64,000 nt of DNA from Bacillus massilinigeriensis (GCF_900117315.1 NZ_LT630337.1:2985601-3049600), one strand, 5' to 3'. Shown: positions 37,705 to 48,556, numbered from the stretch's first letter. Numbers and translations: made by a program. The notes: generated from the sequence alone by a model not told the origin.

Positions 37705-37923
37705 TTAGCGGACATTCATTCCGCTAATTGTCGAAAAAAGGGGTTTTTTCAAGTCTTATCGGACCGTGGTTCCGTTATTTTATAAAAAGACAGCCATTTT
37801 CTTATGATTCTCAGTTAATAGTGGAACCTGTGTCCTATAAATTCTAGTAAGCCTATCAAAATGAATGAATAACAAAACCATTGTCCGTAAAGATAATCTC
37901 AACTTCATTTTCGGACAATGGTT
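37705..37923. repeat. Cluster of GCGGAC-type palindromes between yrvJ and dtd
   Basis: The 270-base convergent gap holds no gene but several related inverted repeats: TTAGCGGA/TCCGCTAA with a seven-base loop (37705-37727); TATCGGAC...GTTCCGTTA (37757-37777); the reverse-oriented TAGTGGAAC...GTCCTATA (37819-37839); and a perfect 12-bp stem AACCATTGTCCG/CGGACAATGGTT (37876-37887 with 37912-37923). A GAAAAAA/TTTTTTC hairpin at 37733-37750 may end yrvJ transcription. Confidence 0.75.
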
Positions 37924-37965
37924 CCGCAATGATATATCATACAATTATTCATCCAAATGATTTAT

Positions 37966-38406
37966 TTACTTACTTTCAACAATCAAAGTAACTGGACCAT
38001 CATTAATAAGCTCCACATCCATCATTTCACCAAACCTGCCTGTCTCCACATGAACTCCCTTTTCTGATAAAAGACGATTAAATGACTCATAGATTTCCAA
38101 GGCATGGTCAGGCTTTGCTGCATCCATAAAATTAGGTCTTCTTCCCTTTCTGCAATCGCCATATAGAGTAAACTGCGAAACAGATAATATTTCTCCTCCT
38201 ACATCCAATAAGGATAAATTCATTTTCCCTGCTTCATCCTCAAAAACGCGAAGGTTTACTACTTTCTCTGCTAAAAATTGAGCGTCATCCTCGGTATCCC
38301 CATGAGTGACTCCAACTAATAGCATGAAACCTTTTCCTATCTTCCCGACAACTTCTCCAGCTACCGTTACATTTGCCTTTTTACATCGTTGAACAACAAC
38401 CCGCAT
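37966..38406 (-). CDS. dtd: D-aminoacyl-tRNA deacylase
   Basis: Dtd removes D-amino acids (and glycine mischarged on tRNA-Ala) from tRNA, protecting translation. The 146 residues match the family length. Signature segments are SQFTLYGD at 77-84 and the trans-Gly-Pro-like [11 protein letters not shown] near 135-145. The ATG after AAGGAG is chosen; the frame runs six codons further up without a site. It follows relA, as in many Firmicutes, with a 36-base hairpin between them. Confidence 0.95.
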   Translation of the reverse strand: MRVVVQRCKKANVTVAGEVVGKIGKGFMLLVGVTHGDTEDDAQFLAEKVVNLRVFEDEAGKMNLSLLDVGGEILSVSQFTLYGDCRKGRRPNFMDAAKPDHALEIYESFNRLLSEKGVHVETGRFGEMMDVELINDGPVTLIVESK

Positions 38407-38424
38407 AACCATACTCCTTATCAA

Positions 38425-38460
38425 ACAAATAATCGCTCACATATGTGAACGATCATTTGT
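38425..38460 (-). other. Loopless 18-bp hairpin between relA and dtd
   Basis: On the minus strand the 36 bases fold as ACAAAT/ATTTGT, a G-U pair, ATCG/CGAT, a U-G pair and TCACAT/ATGTGA, every base paired if the apex is allowed. The two non-Watson-Crick positions are G-U on this strand but A-C on the other, so the structure suits minus-strand RNA. No strong T run follows; the dtd ribosome site begins six bases later. Confidence 0.65.
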
Positions 38461-38490
38461 TCCTACTATTTTTATTCATCGTCAAATTCC

Positions 38491-40686
38491 TTAGTTCATT
38501 ATCCGTCTGACAGAATAAATATCTGAAATTTGTTTGATTCTTTCAACAACTTTATGCAAATGACTAACATTTAAAATTGAAATAGACATATTGATGGTGA
38601 CCATTTTATTTCGGTCGGTTCGTCCTGAAACGGCAGAAATATCAGTCTTAGATTCATTAACCGCCTGAAGGACTTCATTTAATAGCCCTCTGCGGTCATA
38701 GCCAGTAATTTCGATTTCAACATTGTACTCTTTACGAGTGGTAAGGCCTGATTCCCATTCAACCTCTATTAATCTTGCCTTTGCATCTTCTGAATCTATA
38801 TTCGGGCAATCTGCTCGGTGAACAGAAACCCCACGGCCTTTTGTTATAAACCCGACAATCTCATCACCTGGAACAGGGTTACAGCAGCGAGATAAGCGGA
38901 TTAATAAATTATCAATCCCGGCTACTCGTACTCCGGATTCACGCTTTTTCGTTTGAGGGTAAGTCTTTAATTCTGATACTGCATTTTTTATCGTACTAAC
39001 CTGTTCTAAATCCCGTTTCTTACGCCATTTTTCAGTTAGTCTGTTCGCTACCTGGAGAGCTGTAATTCCGTTATAGCCAACAGCAGCATACATATCCTCT
39101 TCATTGGCAAAATTAAATTTCTCTGCCACTCGTTTAATATTATCCGCTGTTAAAATTTCCTTAATATCAAAATCCATGTTACGGATTTCTTTTTCAACAA
39201 GCTCTCTGCCCTTTTCAACATTTTCTTCTTTTCTTTGCTTTTTAAAGAATTGTCTTATTTTGCTTTTGGCTTGAGAGGTTTGTGCTAGCTTTATCCAGTC
39301 CTGACTTGGCCCATAGGAATGCTTGGAGGTTAGAATCTCAATAATATCTCCTGTTTTAAGCACATAATCAAGGGTGACCATTTTCCCATTCACTTTTGCA
39401 CCTATCGTTTTATTACCAATTTCCGAGTGTATTCGATAGGCAAAATCGATTGGAACAGAACCAGATGGTAGCTCGATGACATCCCCTTTTGGAGTAAAAA
39501 CGAACACCATATCAGAAAATAAATCGATTTTGAGCGATTCCATAAATTCTTCAGCATTTGTAGTTTCATCTTGGATATCCAATATCTCTCTAAACCAAGT
39601 AAGCTTCTGATCGAATGTGGAGGATTCACTGATTGCCTTTCCCTCTTTATAGGCCCAGTGTGCGGCAATACCAAATTCAGCAATCCTGTGCATTTCTCCA
39701 GTACGAATTTGTACTTCTAATGGCTCTCCCTTTGGACCAATGACGGTCGTATGGAGGGATTGATACATATTCGCCTTTGGCATGGCAATATAATCCTTAA
39801 ACCGTCCAGGCATTGGCTTCCAGCAAGTATGAATGATACCTAGAACCGCATAACAATCTTTAATACTGTTAACCACAATTCTAACTGCAAGCAAATCATA
39901 AATCTCATTGAACTGTTTATTTTGCATGACCATTTTTCGATAAATGCTATAAATATGCTTTGGCCGTCCTGATATTTCCGCTTTAATGGATACTTCATTA
40001 AGACGCATCTTTACTTCATCAACGACTTCATCTAGATATTGCTCACGTTCTGCCCTCTTCTTCTTCATAAGATTAACGATTCGATAATATTGCTGTGGAT
40101 TTAAATAACGCAAAGCAGTATCTTCTAATTCCCACTTAATTTTTGAAATACCGAGTCGATGAGCTAGAGGTGCAAAAATTTCCAAGGTCTCATTTGAGAT
40201 CCTTCTCTGTTTTTCTGCAGGAAGATGCTTAAGGGTTCTCATATTATGCAAACGATCAGCTAATTTTATTAGAATGACGCGAATGTCCTGAGCCATAGCC
40301 ACAAACATTTTCCGATGGTTTTCAGCTTGCTGTTCTTCCTTAGACATGTATTTAATTTTCCCGAGTTTTGTGACACCGTCGACTAACATCGCAATTTCAT
40401 CGTTGAAGGTTTTTCGAAGATCATCTAAAGTTACCGGTGTATCCTCAACGACATCATGAAGAAAACCAGCAGCAACCGTTGATGGGTCCATTTCCAGGTC
40501 AGCAAGGATTCCTGCTACCTGAACGGGATGGATAATATATGGTTCCCCTGATTTTCTAAATTGGTCACGATGAGCATACTTGGCAAATTCATAAGCCCTT
40601 TTTACCAATTCTACGTTCTCATCATTTAAATATTGCTTTGTTCGATCGATGACTTGTTCGGCGGTTAAAACCTGATCATTCGCCAT
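38491..40686 (-). CDS. relA: Bifunctional (p)ppGpp synthetase/hydrolase Rel
   Basis: Rel makes (p)ppGpp on starved ribosomes and degrades it otherwise. The 731 residues comprise the HD hydrolase domain (H53 in HPVQVAG; H77-D78 and E81-D82 in HDVVED), the synthetase domain (about 200-340, with YRKMVMQNK and MYQSLHTTVIGP), TGS (about 395-455), a zinc-finger-like region (SRCCNPVPGDE near 610) and a C-terminal ACT domain (about 655-731). Both activities look intact. A promoter is proposed 88 bases upstream. Confidence 0.97.
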   Translation of the reverse strand: MANDQVLTAEQVIDRTKQYLNDENVELVKRAYEFAKYAHRDQFRKSGEPYIIHPVQVAGILADLEMDPSTVAAGFLHDVVEDTPVTLDDLRKTFNDEIAMLVDGVTKLGKIKYMSKEEQQAENHRKMFVAMAQDIRVILIKLADRLHNMRTLKHLPAEKQRRISNETLEIFAPLAHRLGISKIKWELEDTALRYLNPQQYYRIVNLMKKKRAEREQYLDEVVDEVKMRLNEVSIKAEISGRPKHIYSIYRKMVMQNKQFNEIYDLLAVRIVVNSIKDCYAVLGIIHTCWKPMPGRFKDYIAMPKANMYQSLHTTVIGPKGEPLEVQIRTGEMHRIAEFGIAAHWAYKEGKAISESSTFDQKLTWFREILDIQDETTNAEEFMESLKIDLFSDMVFVFTPKGDVIELPSGSVPIDFAYRIHSEIGNKTIGAKVNGKMVTLDYVLKTGDIIEILTSKHSYGPSQDWIKLAQTSQAKSKIRQFFKKQRKEENVEKGRELVEKEIRNMDFDIKEILTADNIKRVAEKFNFANEEDMYAAVGYNGITALQVANRLTEKWRKKRDLEQVSTIKNAVSELKTYPQTKKRESGVRVAGIDNLLIRLSRCCNPVPGDEIVGFITKGRGVSVHRADCPNIDSEDAKARLIEVEWESGLTTRKEYNVEIEITGYDRRGLLNEVLQAVNESKTDISAVSGRTDRNKMVTINMSISILNVSHLHKVVERIKQISDIYSVRRIMN

Positions 40687-40773
40687 ATAATCACCTTTAA
40701 TTTCTAAATATATTTCATAAAGTTATAAAATGAATCACTTAATATTACTTTTCAAAATAGAATGATTGTTACT

Positions 40774-40802
40774 ATTATCTTGAAAAAAAAGCAATATGTA
40801 AA
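40774..40802 (-). promoter_or_regulatory. Candidate promoter of relA
   Basis: TTTACA (40802-40797), a 17-base spacer and GATAAT (40779-40774) lie on the minus strand upstream of relA, downstream of the apt terminator. Between them is an AT-rich inverted repeat GAAAATTCAT/ATGAATTTTC (40845-40854 and 40867-40876). Confidence 0.55.
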
Positions 40803-40905
40803 GGGATTGAAATTTATTTTTCTCCCAATATGAAGAAAATTGTCGAAAATTCATTTCTTTTTCAAGATGAATTTTCCATATTAGGAAATGTTATTCTATT
40901 CAATA

Positions 40906-40933
40906 TAAAAAAGAGCACTAAGAAATAGCGCTC
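40906..40933 (-). terminator. Rho-independent terminator of recJ-apt
   Basis: GAGCGCTA (40933-40926) pairs with TAGTGCTC (40920-40913; one G-U pair) around five bases; six T follow on the minus strand. Confidence 0.85.
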
Positions 40934-40987
40934 CGTACATTTTCTAATTTCCTTTTATTTTAAATGAATTATCTCTTAACGTCCACT

Positions 40988-41500
40988 TTAAAATTGCATT
41001 AAAGTAAGAACATCATAACCGTTTAGCTTTTGACGACCTTCTAGGTAAGATAGTTCAATTAAAAAGGCAATTCCTGCAACAACTCCACCAAGTTGTTCTA
41101 CAAGCTTAATGGTAGCTTCAATCGTCCCACCTGTTGCTAGTAAATCATCTGTAATTAATACTCGTTGTCCAGGCTTAATTGCATCCTTATGGATAGTAAG
41201 TATATCCTTACCATATTCAAGTCCATATTCCACCTTTACTGTTTCGCGTGGAAGCTTTCCTTCCTTACGAACTGGGGCAAAACCCACCTCTAAAGAATAA
41301 GCAACTGGACAGCCAATAATAAATCCTCTTGCTTCTGGACCAACAACAAGATCGATTTGTCTTTCTTTTGCATAGGAAACAATTTGGTCAGTTGCATATT
41401 TATATGCCTTACCATTATCCATCAAAGTAGTGATATCTTTAAATTTTATTCCTGGTTTAGGCCAATCCTCTACAATAGTAACATAAGGTTTTAAATCCAT
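40988..41500 (-). CDS. apt: Adenine phosphoribosyltransferase
   Basis: Apt makes AMP from adenine and PRPP. The 170-residue protein has the PRPP-binding signature [13 protein letters not shown] near residues 117-129, and GPEARGFI near 56-63. It uses adenine released by enzymes such as MtnN. Its start overlaps the recJ end by ten bases, with GGAGG inside recJ, so it is translationally coupled. Confidence 0.97.
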   Translation of the reverse strand: MDLKPYVTIVEDWPKPGIKFKDITTLMDNGKAYKYATDQIVSYAKERQIDLVVGPEARGFIIGCPVAYSLEVGFAPVRKEGKLPRETVKVEYGLEYGKDILTIHKDAIKPGQRVLITDDLLATGGTIEATIKLVEQLGGVVAGIAFLIELSYLEGRQKLNGYDVLTLMQF

Positions 41501-43857
41501 TCCTTAATTGCCTCCTCAAATTTCATCTGCCCTTGAATCATTTCGTCAAACCAATGATGCAGTTCCTGGAAGGATGAAAATAATAAATCATTTTCAAGAG
41601 CATAATGAGCTTGCTTTTTACGATAAACAAGAGATTCCGATAGATCACGTTTTATCTTGTTCTGATTTAAGAAAATAAATCCATTATCTATTTTAACAAA
41701 TTCTAATTCAGAAAACACCTCTGACATGAAATCAATCGTATCACGAGTCCAGCCACGATATTTAGCCAATTCATCGCCATATCGATTTAAATCAAATGGG
41801 GCCTTCTTAAGGAGAAAAGCGTAGTACCATTTAAAATGCTCTCTCGTTGGCATAGTACTAAAGAAATCACTCTTTTCCTGATAAAAGTGGACATAGATTC
41901 TCTCAGGCTTTTTCCCACCCAATAATCTTTCAAGGGTTTCCTTATTAGGTGGCATATCCACTAAAACAACATTAAATGCATCAAGCCTTAATTCAACCGC
42001 AGCCTCCTTGGAGTCTACGATAACCAAATCATTTCCCACGTATTTTTGTAGCTTGTTCTTATTTTCTTGATTAAAAAGGACCCATTTTGTCTTTTCCCTT
42101 GGAATGGAGTCAGATAATTTATGAACCCTTTTTAATCCTCTAAAATCAAAAAGCTGCCAGGATGAAACAGAAATATCCTGTAGGAAAATCTGCGGTTTCC
42201 TTATATTATTCCATTCATTAATCGATAGCTCTCCAGTAACAGAAATTTTTGAAAGTGGAGAAATCCCTTCATAGAGATGTCCAAGTCCAAATCCTACTCC
42301 ATCCAAGCCATTTCCATTCTCGTCTAAAGTGAGTTTTAAATGACTTTGATCAGAACCAATCCTTCTCATTTGGGAGATTCCAACATGATGAACTAGAACA
42401 CGCGGCTTCGGATTGTCCATTCCATATGGAGAAAGAAGCTTCATTTCCTCAATGGCACCTATTTGAATATCACTTAAATCCACTTCACAATCAATTTTTG
42501 TTACAGGAATAAAGTCTTCCTCTTTGAGTTGCTCACTAGCTAATGAATTAAGTCTATCCCTTAATTCCGTAACATCCGATAGCTTTAAAGTCATTCCTGC
42601 TGCCATAGGATGCCCACCAAAATGAGGTAAAATGTCACGACACGTAGATAAATTTTGGAATAAATCAAATCCTACTATACTTCTAGCGGAGCCTTTCGCA
42701 ATTCCTTTTTCTTCATCAAAGCTAAGCACAATGGTTGGGCGATAGTATTTTTCAACTAGCTTAGATGCAACAATTCCAATCACTCCTGCATTCCATCCTA
42801 CTCCACCAATCACCAATACGGCATTATCTTTGATTGGAAAATGCTCTTCAACTTCTTTTACCGCTTGCTCAGTAATTTCTGAAACAAGAGACTGACGTTC
42901 CTTATTTAACTGTTCAATCTCATCAGCCAATACATCCGCTTCCTCTTGATTGTCTGTTAATATGAGATGGACAGCAGGCTCGGCACTTTCAAGTCTACCA
43001 ATTGCATTAATTCTAGGGGCAAGCACATATCCAATCGTTTCTTCATCAATCGAAGAAGGCTTCACGCTCGCCTTTTTCATTAAAGCCAGTAATCCTAAAT
43101 TCTCTGTTTTTTGTAGCCTTTTTAATCCTTTTTTAACGATTAAGCGATTTTCATCCTTTAAGGATACAAGGTCTGCAACCGTACCAATCGCTGTTAATTC
43201 AAGTAAATGCTCTGGAACATAACCATACAATGCATGGGAAAGCTTGAAGGCAACACCAACCCCAGCTAAGTCACGAAATGGATATTGACTATTCGCTAGT
43301 TTAGGATGAACGATGGCCAAAGCTTCAGGTAGCTCCTTACCTGGTTCATGGTGATCTGTTATGATCAGATCGATCCCAAGTTCTTTTGCAATTTTTGCCT
43401 CATGAATAGCAGCAATCCCGGTATCAACAGTAATTATTAAACGAAAGCCTTGATCTGCGGCTTGCCGAAAGGCGTTTTCGTTCGGACCGTATCCCTCTGT
43501 AAAGCGATTAGGGATATAAAAAGTGACATTAGCACCAAGCTCAGATAAGGTTATCATCATCACTGAAGTACTTGTCACCCCATCCGCATCGTAATCACCA
43601 AATACTAAAATGGGTTCTTGTTTTTCTATCGCCTCTTTAATTCTGGCGACGGCTACATCCATATCAGACATTAAAAAAGGATCATGAAAATCCTGATTTT
43701 TGTCAAATAAAAAACTCCGTGCTGACTCAGGAGTTTCCAGTCCCCTATTAACAAGTAAGGAAGCAACAAGAGGAGTGATGTTCAACTCCGAAACTAGTCT
43801 TTCAACTTGTTCTTGATTCGTTTCCCGAACAATCCATCGACTTTTTGGTTTTAACAT
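41491..43857 (-). CDS. recJ: Single-stranded-DNA-specific exonuclease RecJ
   Basis: RecJ degrades single-stranded DNA 5'-3' in recombination and repair. The 788 residues are the long Firmicutes form. The DHH phosphoesterase motifs are present: DYDADG from D88, the TDHH segment at 166-169, the DHHA1 region with [10 protein letters not shown] near 413-422, an OB fold, and a C-terminal domain typical of Bacillus RecJ. GAGGTG precedes the ATG. Confidence 0.96.
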   Translation of the reverse strand: MLKPKSRWIVRETNQEQVERLVSELNITPLVASLLVNRGLETPESARSFLFDKNQDFHDPFLMSDMDVAVARIKEAIEKQEPILVFGDYDADGVTSTSVMMITLSELGANVTFYIPNRFTEGYGPNENAFRQAADQGFRLIITVDTGIAAIHEAKIAKELGIDLIITDHHEPGKELPEALAIVHPKLANSQYPFRDLAGVGVAFKLSHALYGYVPEHLLELTAIGTVADLVSLKDENRLIVKKGLKRLQKTENLGLLALMKKASVKPSSIDEETIGYVLAPRINAIGRLESAEPAVHLILTDNQEEADVLADEIEQLNKERQSLVSEITEQAVKEVEEHFPIKDNAVLVIGGVGWNAGVIGIVASKLVEKYYRPTIVLSFDEEKGIAKGSARSIVGFDLFQNLSTCRDILPHFGGHPMAAGMTLKLSDVTELRDRLNSLASEQLKEEDFIPVTKIDCEVDLSDIQIGAIEEMKLLSPYGMDNPKPRVLVHHVGISQMRRIGSDQSHLKLTLDENGNGLDGVGFGLGHLYEGISPLSKISVTGELSINEWNNIRKPQIFLQDISVSSWQLFDFRGLKRVHKLSDSIPREKTKWVLFNQENKNKLQKYVGNDLVIVDSKEAAVELRLDAFNVVLVDMPPNKETLERLLGGKKPERIYVHFYQEKSDFFSTMPTREHFKWYYAFLLKKAPFDLNRYGDELAKYRGWTRDTIDFMSEVFSELEFVKIDNGFIFLNQNKIKRDLSESLVYRKKQAHYALENDLLFSSFQELHHWFDEMIQGQMKFEEAIKEWI

Positions 43858-44005
43858 ACGCTCACCTCTTTAGAGATAATATTATACAGGAGACCTTATT
43901 TTGATTCAATGAAAGTTCATTGAACATTACTTGGAAAATCCGAACAATATATCAAAATAAATCCGTATAATTTTGGAATTCGTTCAATATTTTATAACAA
44001 AAATG

Positions 44006-44029
44006 CAAAAAAGGAGGGACTGCCCTCCT
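44006..44029 (-). terminator. Rho-independent terminator of secDF
   Basis: AGGAGGG (44029-44023) pairs perfectly with CCCTCCT (44018-44012) around CAGT; six T follow on the minus strand. Confidence 0.88.
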
Positions 44030-44097
44030 ACTCGAATCAAAATATCCTTTCATGTATTTGATTCTTAGAAATGAACCAGTCCCTTTACTGCTTTCTT

Positions 44098-46365
44098 TTA
44101 TACTTGTGGTTGATCTGAATATTTACGTTTTTTCTTTGTAGTAATAATCGTACCCTTCTTCTTCAATTCCTTCACTTTAAGGACATACCAGATTTGTGCT
44201 GCGATACAAATGGAGGAATAGACACCGCCCACTAATCCAAATAATACTGCAATGGAGAAGTTACGAATGGATTCACTACCAAAAATAAGGAGTGTAATAA
44301 CCGGGATAATGACCGTCATAACTGTATTTACTGATCGCGTTAAGGTTTGTCTTATCCCAACATTAATAACTTCAGCAATATCCTCTGGTGTTTTCAAACG
44401 CTTCTTCTTAACCATTGATTCACGCATCCGATCAAAGGTAACGATTGTATCGTTGATGGAATAACCAACAATCGTTAAGACAGCTGCAATAAAGGTTAAA
44501 TCGACTTCCAGACGAGTGATGGCGAAAAATCCAATAATCATGAGAACATCATGTAAAAGAGCCAGAATAGCTGAAATCCCCATTGCTGTCTCAAAACGGA
44601 AAGCGACATAAATAATAATACCAATGGCAGCAATAGCAACCGCAATCACTGCATTTTTAGCCAATTCCTTCCCAACTGTAGGAGAAACCGTACTTACATT
44701 TGGCTCATTTCCAAATTCCTTCTTAAAATGTGCCTTGAGGTCCGCAATCTCATTTTTCGATAAAACACCTTTTAACCTTGCCACACCAATATCCTTATTA
44801 TCTCCAGATATAACAATATCCTCTGTTTCAATGTCTAATTGATCAAATTGCTTACTTATTTTCTCTGTTGTCAAAGGTTGTTTAGACAATAATTCAATTC
44901 GCGTACCACTTGAAAAATCAATACTAAGATTCAAACGGACGACAATCAGTGCAATTATTGATATAGCTAACAAAACTCCCGAAATAGTAAAGAATTTCTT
45001 TCGATTATGCACAAAATCAAGCTTGTCAAAACGGGTTGGAATTTGCAATGTATCGACATTGTCAGAAATCTTGTGAATATCCTTTTCCTTAACCCCAAAC
45101 CAACCAGGTCTTTTATCAAATAATCCGCTGTGTACCCATAATCCAAGAAGTAATCTTGAACCGTATACTGCTGTGATAAAGCTTCCTAGAATACTGATTA
45201 TCAACATTGTTGCAAACCCTTTTACAGAGCTATTTCCATAGAAGAATAATACACCCGCAGCTAATAGGGTTGTAATATTTGCATCAAAGATAGATGTAAA
45301 CGCGCCTGAGCTACCTGCTTTAAAGGCAGACTTAATGCTTCTTCCGACTTTTATCTCTTCCTTAATCCGTTCATACGTTATGATATTGGCATCAACAGCC
45401 ATACCAACCCCAAGGATAATCGCTGCAATCCCCGGTAGGGTCAGGACACCATTCATCCAGTCAAAGACGAGTAAAATTAAGTAAATAAAGATGGATAAAG
45501 CAACCGTTGCAATAAATCCTGGGAAACGATAATACAAGATCATAAATAAGAAAATAATCGCAATCCCAATTATGCCTGCAAATACAGTTTCATTTAAGGC
45601 CTGTTCCCCAAATTTAGCCCCTACTGATGTCGAATACACTTCTTTTAATTTAACAGGGAGAGCCCCTGCATTTAATAAAGAAGATAATGTCTTTGCTTCT
45701 TCAAGCTTGAAGTCCCCAACAATCGAAACGGTATCTTGATTAAAGACTTGGCTAACGCGAGGTGCAGAAAGATACCCAGGGTCTTTTTTCGCTGCTTCAG
45801 CTTTAAAAGAATCTTTTCCTTCCTCAAAATCCAACCAAATAACAAGTAGGTTATTTGGTTCACCCATATTGACAATTTTTTGGGTTACTTCTTTAAACTT
45901 GTTCGCACTTTTTAATGTAAGTGATACGCTAGGATTCCCATTTTCATCAAAGGTTTGCTTGGCTCCGCCCTCTTTTAAATCCGTACCATCCATCATTTTC
46001 TTATCGTTCACATCACGGAAGGTTAGGTTCGCTTGTGTTGAAAGAATCTCACGTGCTTTATTTTGGTCTTTTACCCCCGCAAGTTGCACGCGAATACGAT
46101 CTTTTCCTTCAATTTGTATATTTGGCTCACTAACCCCAAGTACATTAATACGTCTATCCAATGCGTCCGCCGTATTGGCTAGAACCTTCTTGTCAATGAC
46201 TTGTCCCTTTTTAGCTGGTTCTACCTTATATAAAACCTCAAAACCACCTTGAAGATCCAGTCCAAGTTTGATGTTATCTAGGATGTTTTTTGTTGTTCCA
46301 CCAACTAACCCTCCTAGTAAAAGGACTAGAAGCAGAAAGGCAACAATTCGACTGCGTTTTACCAT
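44098..46365 (-). CDS. secDF: Protein translocase SecDF, fused
   Basis: SecDF uses the proton gradient to help proteins leave the SecYEG channel. SecD and SecF are fused in one 755-residue protein, as usual in Bacillus. The first helix is at about 8-27; the SecD periplasmic head includes LGLDLQGGFEVLYKV near 34-48; the first membrane bundle includes GMAVDANIITYERIKEE near 320-336; the SecF half starts near residue 440, with VGYSINDTIVTFDRMRE near 632-648. AAGGAGG precedes the ATG. The adjacent yajC (50 kb) codes for another Sec accessory. Confidence 0.96.
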   Translation of the reverse strand: MVKRSRIVAFLLLVLLLGGLVGGTTKNILDNIKLGLDLQGGFEVLYKVEPAKKGQVIDKKVLANTADALDRRINVLGVSEPNIQIEGKDRIRVQLAGVKDQNKAREILSTQANLTFRDVNDKKMMDGTDLKEGGAKQTFDENGNPSVSLTLKSANKFKEVTQKIVNMGEPNNLLVIWLDFEEGKDSFKAEAAKKDPGYLSAPRVSQVFNQDTVSIVGDFKLEEAKTLSSLLNAGALPVKLKEVYSTSVGAKFGEQALNETVFAGIIGIAIIFLFMILYYRFPGFIATVALSIFIYLILLVFDWMNGVLTLPGIAAIILGVGMAVDANIITYERIKEEIKVGRSIKSAFKAGSSGAFTSIFDANITTLLAAGVLFFYGNSSVKGFATMLIISILGSFITAVYGSRLLLGLWVHSGLFDKRPGWFGVKEKDIHKISDNVDTLQIPTRFDKLDFVHNRKKFFTISGVLLAISIIALIVVRLNLSIDFSSGTRIELLSKQPLTTEKISKQFDQLDIETEDIVISGDNKDIGVARLKGVLSKNEIADLKAHFKKEFGNEPNVSTVSPTVGKELAKNAVIAVAIAAIGIIIYVAFRFETAMGISAILALLHDVLMIIGFFAITRLEVDLTFIAAVLTIVGYSINDTIVTFDRMRESMVKKKRLKTPEDIAEVINVGIRQTLTRSVNTVMTVIIPVITLLIFGSESIRNFSIAVLFGLVGGVYSSICIAAQIWYVLKVKELKKKGTIITTKKKRKYSDQPQV

Positions 46366-46571
46366 TATGTATAAATCCTCCTTAAATTCAGGGCCTCAAT
46401 AACCACAATCTCTCTGTTTATCAGAATATGCTTGTATTTTAAACCAACATTCTAATTATGAAACAGATTGGAAAAGCTGTCAATTTATGAACATGAACTT
46501 TCATTGCCAATTTCATGAAAGCTGTAAAATCGACTAAAATGCCTTAACAGCCTTTTATCAAAATCTTGTTT

Positions 46572-46868
46572 CTACTTTAGTAATTCCTTTAAATCATCCC
46601 CACTAACAAAATAAAACTCGGATTCTTTAAAGGCCTCCACTGTAACAAAGCTCATATACTCACCAACATCAACAGATAAGATATCTTGAACAATTTCAAA
46701 AAGCTTGATCTCTTCCTTTGGTTTTTTCCATCTTTTATTCGTTAAATATTTCCATAATGTTTCTTCTAGCACTGTCCCATATCCAAGGAGTTCAAATTCC
46801 TCAAGTTTACTTTTCATAGCAGGCTGTACAAGTTCGCGAAAATGATCATATTTATGGCCGATTCCCAT
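46572..46868 (-). CDS. comN: Post-transcriptional regulator ComN
   Basis: ComN (YrzD) promotes accumulation of the comE competence transcript in B. subtilis and is located at cell poles and division sites through DivIVA. The 98-residue protein with YDHFRELVQPAMKSKLEEFELLGYG and a KRWKKPKEE basic patch fits that family, including length. It lies upstream of secDF and divergent from spoVB. The 206-base gap to secDF has only a weak hairpin (CTTTCAT/ATGAAAG). Confidence 0.88.
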   Translation of the reverse strand: MGIGHKYDHFRELVQPAMKSKLEEFELLGYGTVLEETLWKYLTNKRWKKPKEEIKLFEIVQDILSVDVGEYMSFVTVEAFKESEFYFVSGDDLKELLK

Positions 46869-46993
46869 ATCGAGCCGCCCCCTCGCCTTTTATCAAAATG
46901 AATTATTATCTAAACCTTGTCATGCTTTGTCCACATGGGTGCATATAGTTAATTGTAAATGATATCACCATTTTTGAGAAGGCAGGGAAATGG

Positions 46994-48556
46994 ATGTCTA
47001 AGTTTTTGAGAGGAACACTTATTTTATTAATTGCGGGCCTAGTAACAAGAGTTTTAGGTTTTATCAATCGAATTGTAATTGCCCGTTTTATTGGAGAAGA
47101 AGGGGTAGGACTCTATATGATGGCATTCCCAACTCTTATTCTCATAATTACAATTACCCAGCTCGGGCTACCGGTTGCCATATCGAAAAATGTTGCAGAA
47201 GCAGAGGCACGGGGAGACGTTAAAAAGATAAAGAAAATCCTGATAGTTTCACTTACTACGACCATATCTTTATCAATTGTCTTCACCCCTGCACTTATTT
47301 TTCTTGCCCCGTATTTGTCTAAAACATTATTTACCGATTCCAGGACTCTGTTACCACTATTAGCCATTGCACCGATTGTACCGATTGTTGCTGTTTCCTC
47401 TGTACTAAGGGGGTACTTTCAAGGGAAACAAAACATGAAACCCGCCGCCATTTCACAAGTCATTGAACAGGTCATACGAATTGCCCTGATTGCGTTTATG
47501 ACGAAGACATTTTTACCCTATGGGGTTGAATATGCAGCGGCAGGAGCCATGTTTGCCTCTGTTATTGGGGAGCTAGCCTCTCTTGTTTATTTACTTACCA
47601 GCTTTAAGCTAAAAAAACGTTTTCGCTTACGTGGACGCTTTTTTCAGCATGTTCAGACCGGAAAGAGTACTTTTAAAGAATTAATGGCGATTGCCTTACC
47701 TACTACAGGAAGTAGATTGATTGGGAACATCTCTTGGTTTCTCGAACCGATTGTTGTCTCCCAAGCGCTAGCATTAGCAGGGGTAACAGCTATTGTAGCG
47801 ACAAAACAATACGGGGCATTAACAGGGTTCGCTATGCCATTGTTAATGCTACCTTCCTTTGTTACAAACTCCCTATCCACATCCTTGGTACCTGCAATCA
47901 GTGAAGCCAAATCAAAAAATGATAAAAGAATGATAGAGCATCGATTGCAGCAGGCCCTCCGATTTGTTTTTATCACAGGGGGAATTGCAGTTGTTATTCT
48001 TTATGTCCTATCAGATCCCTTAATGGAGGTAATGTACGGCTCAACCAGCGGTTCCTTTTTCATTAAGCTTATGGCCCCATTTTTCTTACTGCAGTATTAT
48101 CAAGGTCCATTGCAGGCGACACTTCAAGCGTTGAATTTAGCTAGAGCTGCTATGATTAATAGCTTTCTCGGTGCATTAGTCAAAACAGTTGTCATCTTCC
48201 TTCTTGCCAGCCAACCAAGCTTTGGAATCAACGGTGCAGCTATTGGGATTGTTGTGGGGATATTACTTGTAACTATGCTTCATTTCGCAACTGTATTAAA
48301 AACCATCTCATTTACCTTCTATGTTAGGGACTACGTGAAAACATTTATTGCAATCGGAATTACAGGATGGGTTGGATACATGCTTTTTTCTACCCTTTCA
48401 AATAAATTCCAAATGTCCCTAAGTTTATTATTAACAACGGTAATTATGGCCTTTCTATACTTCTTATTAATCATTGTCTTCGGTCTAATTTATAAAAATG
48501 AAATAGCTCGCATCCCATTCATCGGGAAATTCCTTTCTCGTTTTGCCCTTTCCTAA
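46994..48556 (+). CDS. spoVB: Stage V sporulation protein B (MOP superfamily)
   Basis: SpoVB is needed for spore cortex synthesis and is taken to be a lipid II flippase of the MurJ type. The 520-residue protein has about 14 membrane helices. Family segments are GLVTRVLGFINRIVIARFIGEEGVGLYMMA near residues 15-44 and ISEAKSKNDKRMIEHRL near 308-324. It is transcribed alone on the plus strand and converges on yrbG at a shared hairpin. Confidence 0.94.
   Translation: MSKFLRGTLILLIAGLVTRVLGFINRIVIARFIGEEGVGLYMMAFPTLILIITITQLGLPVAISKNVAEAEARGDVKKIKKILIVSLTTTISLSIVFTPALIFLAPYLSKTLFTDSRTLLPLLAIAPIVPIVAVSSVLRGYFQGKQNMKPAAISQVIEQVIRIALIAFMTKTFLPYGVEYAAAGAMFASVIGELASLVYLLTSFKLKKRFRLRGRFFQHVQTGKSTFKELMAIALPTTGSRLIGNISWFLEPIVVSQALALAGVTAIVATKQYGALTGFAMPLLMLPSFVTNSLSTSLVPAISEAKSKNDKRMIEHRLQQALRFVFITGGIAVVILYVLSDPLMEVMYGSTSGSFFIKLMAPFFLLQYYQGPLQATLQALNLARAAMINSFLGALVKTVVIFLLASQPSFGINGAAIGIVVGILLVTMLHFATVLKTISFTFYVRDYVKTFIAIGITGWVGYMLFSTLSNKFQMSLSLLLTTVIMAFLYFLLIIVFGLIYKNEIARIPFIGKFLSRFALS

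Noticed and set aside
40828-40885. Nested AT-rich inverted repeats upstream of relA as an operator
   Set aside because: The arms are made of simple AT-rich sequence and lie upstream of the proposed promoter; no known regulator motif could be matched.
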